Below are positions 6,736 through 7,839 of a stretch of 7,839 nucleotides of DNA, in pieces. The notes under the pieces were generated by a model. That model was given only the letters and a program-made list of their open reading frames with translations, was not told the DNA's origin and did not search any database. How positions within the stretch are numbered: position 1 is the stretch's first letter; each line of letters begins with the position of its first letter. Where the stretch lies: NCBI GenBank assembly GCA_027296025.1, contig JAPUJU010000245.1, positions 1 to 7,839 on the forward strand, given 5' to 3'. The DNA is from a bacterium (GTDB lineage: Bacteria; Krumholzibacteriota; Krumholzibacteriia; WVZY01). A program made the translations under genes and the position numbers.

Positions 6736-6751
6736 CGCAATGTGTATGCCA
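6736..6751 (-). promoter_or_regulatory. Sigma-54 (RpoN) -24/-12 promoter candidate for the lipoprotein gene
   Basis: The minus strand reads TGGCATACACATTGCG. The consensus is TGGCAcg-N4-TTGCw, and here TGGCA and TTGC are both intact with the required 10 nt between the GG (-24) and GC (-12) pairs. Transcription would begin near 6725, giving a leader of about 57 nt before the ATG at 6668. The match is strong, but it has been judged by eye only, and rpoN is not in this window. Confidence 0.6.
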
Positions 6752-6840
6752 GAATCGGGGTACAGGAACACCGCTATCTAGTTGTTAAACAGAAACATAC
6801 ACATCCATGGTTCGGGTCGGTGGCGGCGAATTGGCCTTGC

Positions 6841-6853
6841 GTGCATTCTGCAC
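6841..6853. promoter_or_regulatory. Palindrome, possible regulator binding site
   Basis: Two 5-bp arms, gtgca and tgcac, are perfectly inverted around ttc. The centre lies about 122 bp upstream of the predicted sigma-54 start of the lipoprotein gene, a usual distance for an enhancer-binding protein, and 118 bp upstream of the nadB start codon. It could serve either gene or be chance. Confidence 0.3.
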
Positions 6854-6964
6854 CCGCTCCTCGATAGATATTGCATTAGAAAAGTGCGTTCCTTATGATG
6901 GGGCGTAAGTCCTCAAGCCCTTTCCCGCCACCTGGGCGTCCGGTCAGCTCTGCGGTAAATTGTT

Positions 6965-7839
6965 ATGAACAAATCAGATTTCCTCGTCATAGGAAGCGGC
7001 GTCGCCGGTCTTTTTTTTGCCCTCCGTGCGGCCGAGTACGGGACCGTCAGTGTGGTGACAAAGAAGAGCGGCTCCGACACGACTACGAACCTCGCGCAGG
7101 GAGGCATCGCGTCGGTCCAGTCGGGTGGGGATTCATTCGAGCTTCACATCAAAGATACCCTCGAGTGCGGCCTGGGGTTGTGCCGTCCGGACATCGTCGA
7201 AATGGTCGTCCGTGAGGGGCCCGTCCGCATCCAGGAGCTGGTCGACATCGGGGTCCGGTTCACCATGGACGGCGGGTCGTTTGCCCTCGGAAGAGAGGGA
7301 GGACACTCGGTCAAGCGCATCGTCTTCGCCAGCGATTTCACCGGAAGGGAGATTCAGCGGGTACTGCTCGCCAATACGATCGCTCATCCCAACATCCGGT
7401 TTTTTCAGAATCACATGGCGGTCGGGCTGATCCAGACGAGGCACCTCGAGGATGGGGGTGGCACCGCGCGTGACTCCGTTCACGGCGCGTACATTCTCGA
7501 TACAGACACGGGAAAGATCGAACCGTTTCCAGCGCGGCGAACGATCCTTGCGACGGGTGGTGCGGGGAAGGTATACCTCTACACCTCGAACCCCGACGTG
7601 GCGACCGGCGACGGAATCGCGATGGCGTACCGGGCCGGCGCCGAAGTTGCGAACCTGGAGTTCGTCCAGTTTCATCCGACGTGCCTCTACCATCCGGCAG
7701 CAAAATCATTTCTTCTATCGGAAGCCCTCCGAGGCGAAGGCGGGCTCCTGCGCCGTGCGGACGGATCCCGGTTCATGGATGAATACGACCCGAAAGCCGA
7801 ACTGGCCCCTCGCGACATCGTGGCGCGCGCGATTGATCG
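6965..7839 (+). CDS. nadB: L-aspartate oxidase (NadB), 3'-partial
   Basis: The first 291 codons are present; E. coli NadB has 540. The N-terminal FAD-binding Rossmann motif is VIGSGVAGLFFALRAA (8-23). Then follow TTTNLAQGGIASV (39-51), REGGHSVKRIVFASDFTGRE, ILATGGAGKVYLYTSNPD, the GDGIAMAYRAGAEVANLEF segment, FVQFHPTCL with the active-site His, SEALRGEGG, and LAPRDIVARAID with the Arg that binds the substrate carboxylate in E. coli NadB. The HPT and LAPRDIVARAID contexts, together with the N-terminal region, favour NadB over the related SdhA/FrdA. NadB oxidises L-aspartate to iminoaspartate, which NadA converts to quinolinate for NAD synthesis; nadA or nadC may follow outside the window. The ATG at 6965 is the first start after an in-frame stop at 6956. 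Its Shine-Dalgarno is weak (gcggta). The gene is separate from the lpx cluster. Confidence 0.95.
   Translation, partial: MNKSDFLVIGSGVAGLFFALRAAEYGTVSVVTKKSGSDTTTNLAQGGIASVQSGGDSFELHIKDTLECGLGLCRPDIVEMVVREGPVRIQELVDIGVRFTMDGGSFALGREGGHSVKRIVFASDFTGREIQRVLLANTIAHPNIRFFQNHMAVGLIQTRHLEDGGGTARDSVHGAYILDTDTGKIEPFPARRTILATGGAGKVYLYTSNPDVATGDGIAMAYRAGAEVANLEFVQFHPTCLYHPAAKSFLLSEALRGEGGLLRRADGSRFMDEYDPKAELAPRDIVARAID

Larger units (their letters stand above)
6669..6964. other. Divergent intergenic region between the lipoprotein gene and nadB
   Basis: These 296 bp separate two outward-facing genes and should hold both promoters. Besides the Shine-Dalgarno and the sigma-54-type site on the minus strand, I see a 13-bp palindrome (gtgca-ttc-tgcac, 6841-6853) and a widely spaced 9-bp inverted repeat (6740-6748 and 6796-6804). 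I see no convincing sigma-70 promoter for nadB and no recognisable riboswitch. Short frames here (for example from 6895) overlap nadB and look like chance. Confidence 0.7.

Noticed and set aside
6669..6740. N-terminal extension of the lipoprotein to an ATG at 6740
   Set aside because: The 24 extra residues are polar and precede the signal peptide, and the consensus AGGAGG points to the ATG at 6668.
6831..6870. Sigma-70 promoter for nadB (ttggcc or ttgcgt with tagata)
   Set aside because: Spacing and -10 matches are poor, so it is not above what chance gives.
6669..6964. NAD- or NMN-sensing riboswitch upstream of nadB
   Set aside because: I could not find the conserved segments of the NAD+-I or NAD+-II motifs, and the region lacks a matching set of stems.
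6895..7215. Plus-strand frame of 106 codons starting upstream of nadB
   Set aside because: Most of it overlaps nadB in another frame, it has no Shine-Dalgarno, and its composition is Arg/Pro-rich; the NadB frame explains the region.
7133..7693. Antisense frame of 186 codons opposite nadB
   Set aside because: nadB is unmistakable on the other strand, and the antisense product has no recognisable features.

Overview
The window is ordinary chromosomal DNA of a Gram-negative bacterium and is dominated by lipid A (Raetz pathway) genes. A fused LpxC/FabZ protein, a single Gfo/Idh/MocA oxidoreductase between lpxA and lpxB, and a DUF374 acyltransferase between lpxB and lpxK together suggest the FCB group (Bacteroidetes/Chlorobi) or a related lineage such as Zixibacteria, Gemmatimonadota or Latescibacterota. 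That placement is inferred from gene order and domain fusion; the phylum cannot be fixed from this window. No mobile element, CRISPR array, tRNA or rRNA is visible.

Positions 2-6061 hold one co-directional (+) cluster: lpxC/fabZ fusion (5' end outside the window), lpxA, a GnnA-like oxidoreductase, lpxB, the DUF374 acyltransferase and lpxK. Gaps shrink along the cluster (45, 66 and 8 bp, then two 4-bp ATGA overlaps), so the last four genes are probably translationally coupled. LpxA acylates the UDP-GlcNAc-type sugar, LpxC deacetylates it, LpxB joins two sugars into the disaccharide and LpxK adds the 4'-phosphate. FabZ makes the acyl-ACP precursors. The oxidoreductase may alter the sugar (3-keto, then 3-amino) before LpxA acts, and the DUF374 protein may add a secondary acyl chain.

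Positions 6026-6122 are a convergent junction with two strong hairpins. One lies inside the last codons of lpxK and reads as an intrinsic terminator for the opposite strand. Positions 6123-6668 (-) encode a small unrecognised lipoprotein with a very good Shine-Dalgarno sequence and a strong sigma-54-type -24/-12 promoter match upstream. Positions 6669-6964 are a divergent intergenic region. From 6965 to the window end runs the first 291 codons of nadB (L-aspartate oxidase, NAD synthesis).

I found no clearly unprecedented system. The points most worth following are the sigma-54-type promoter on the orphan lipoprotein, the terminator embedded in lpxK coding sequence, the GnnA-like gene without an adjacent GnnB, and the DUF374 protein as a candidate lipid A late acyltransferase.
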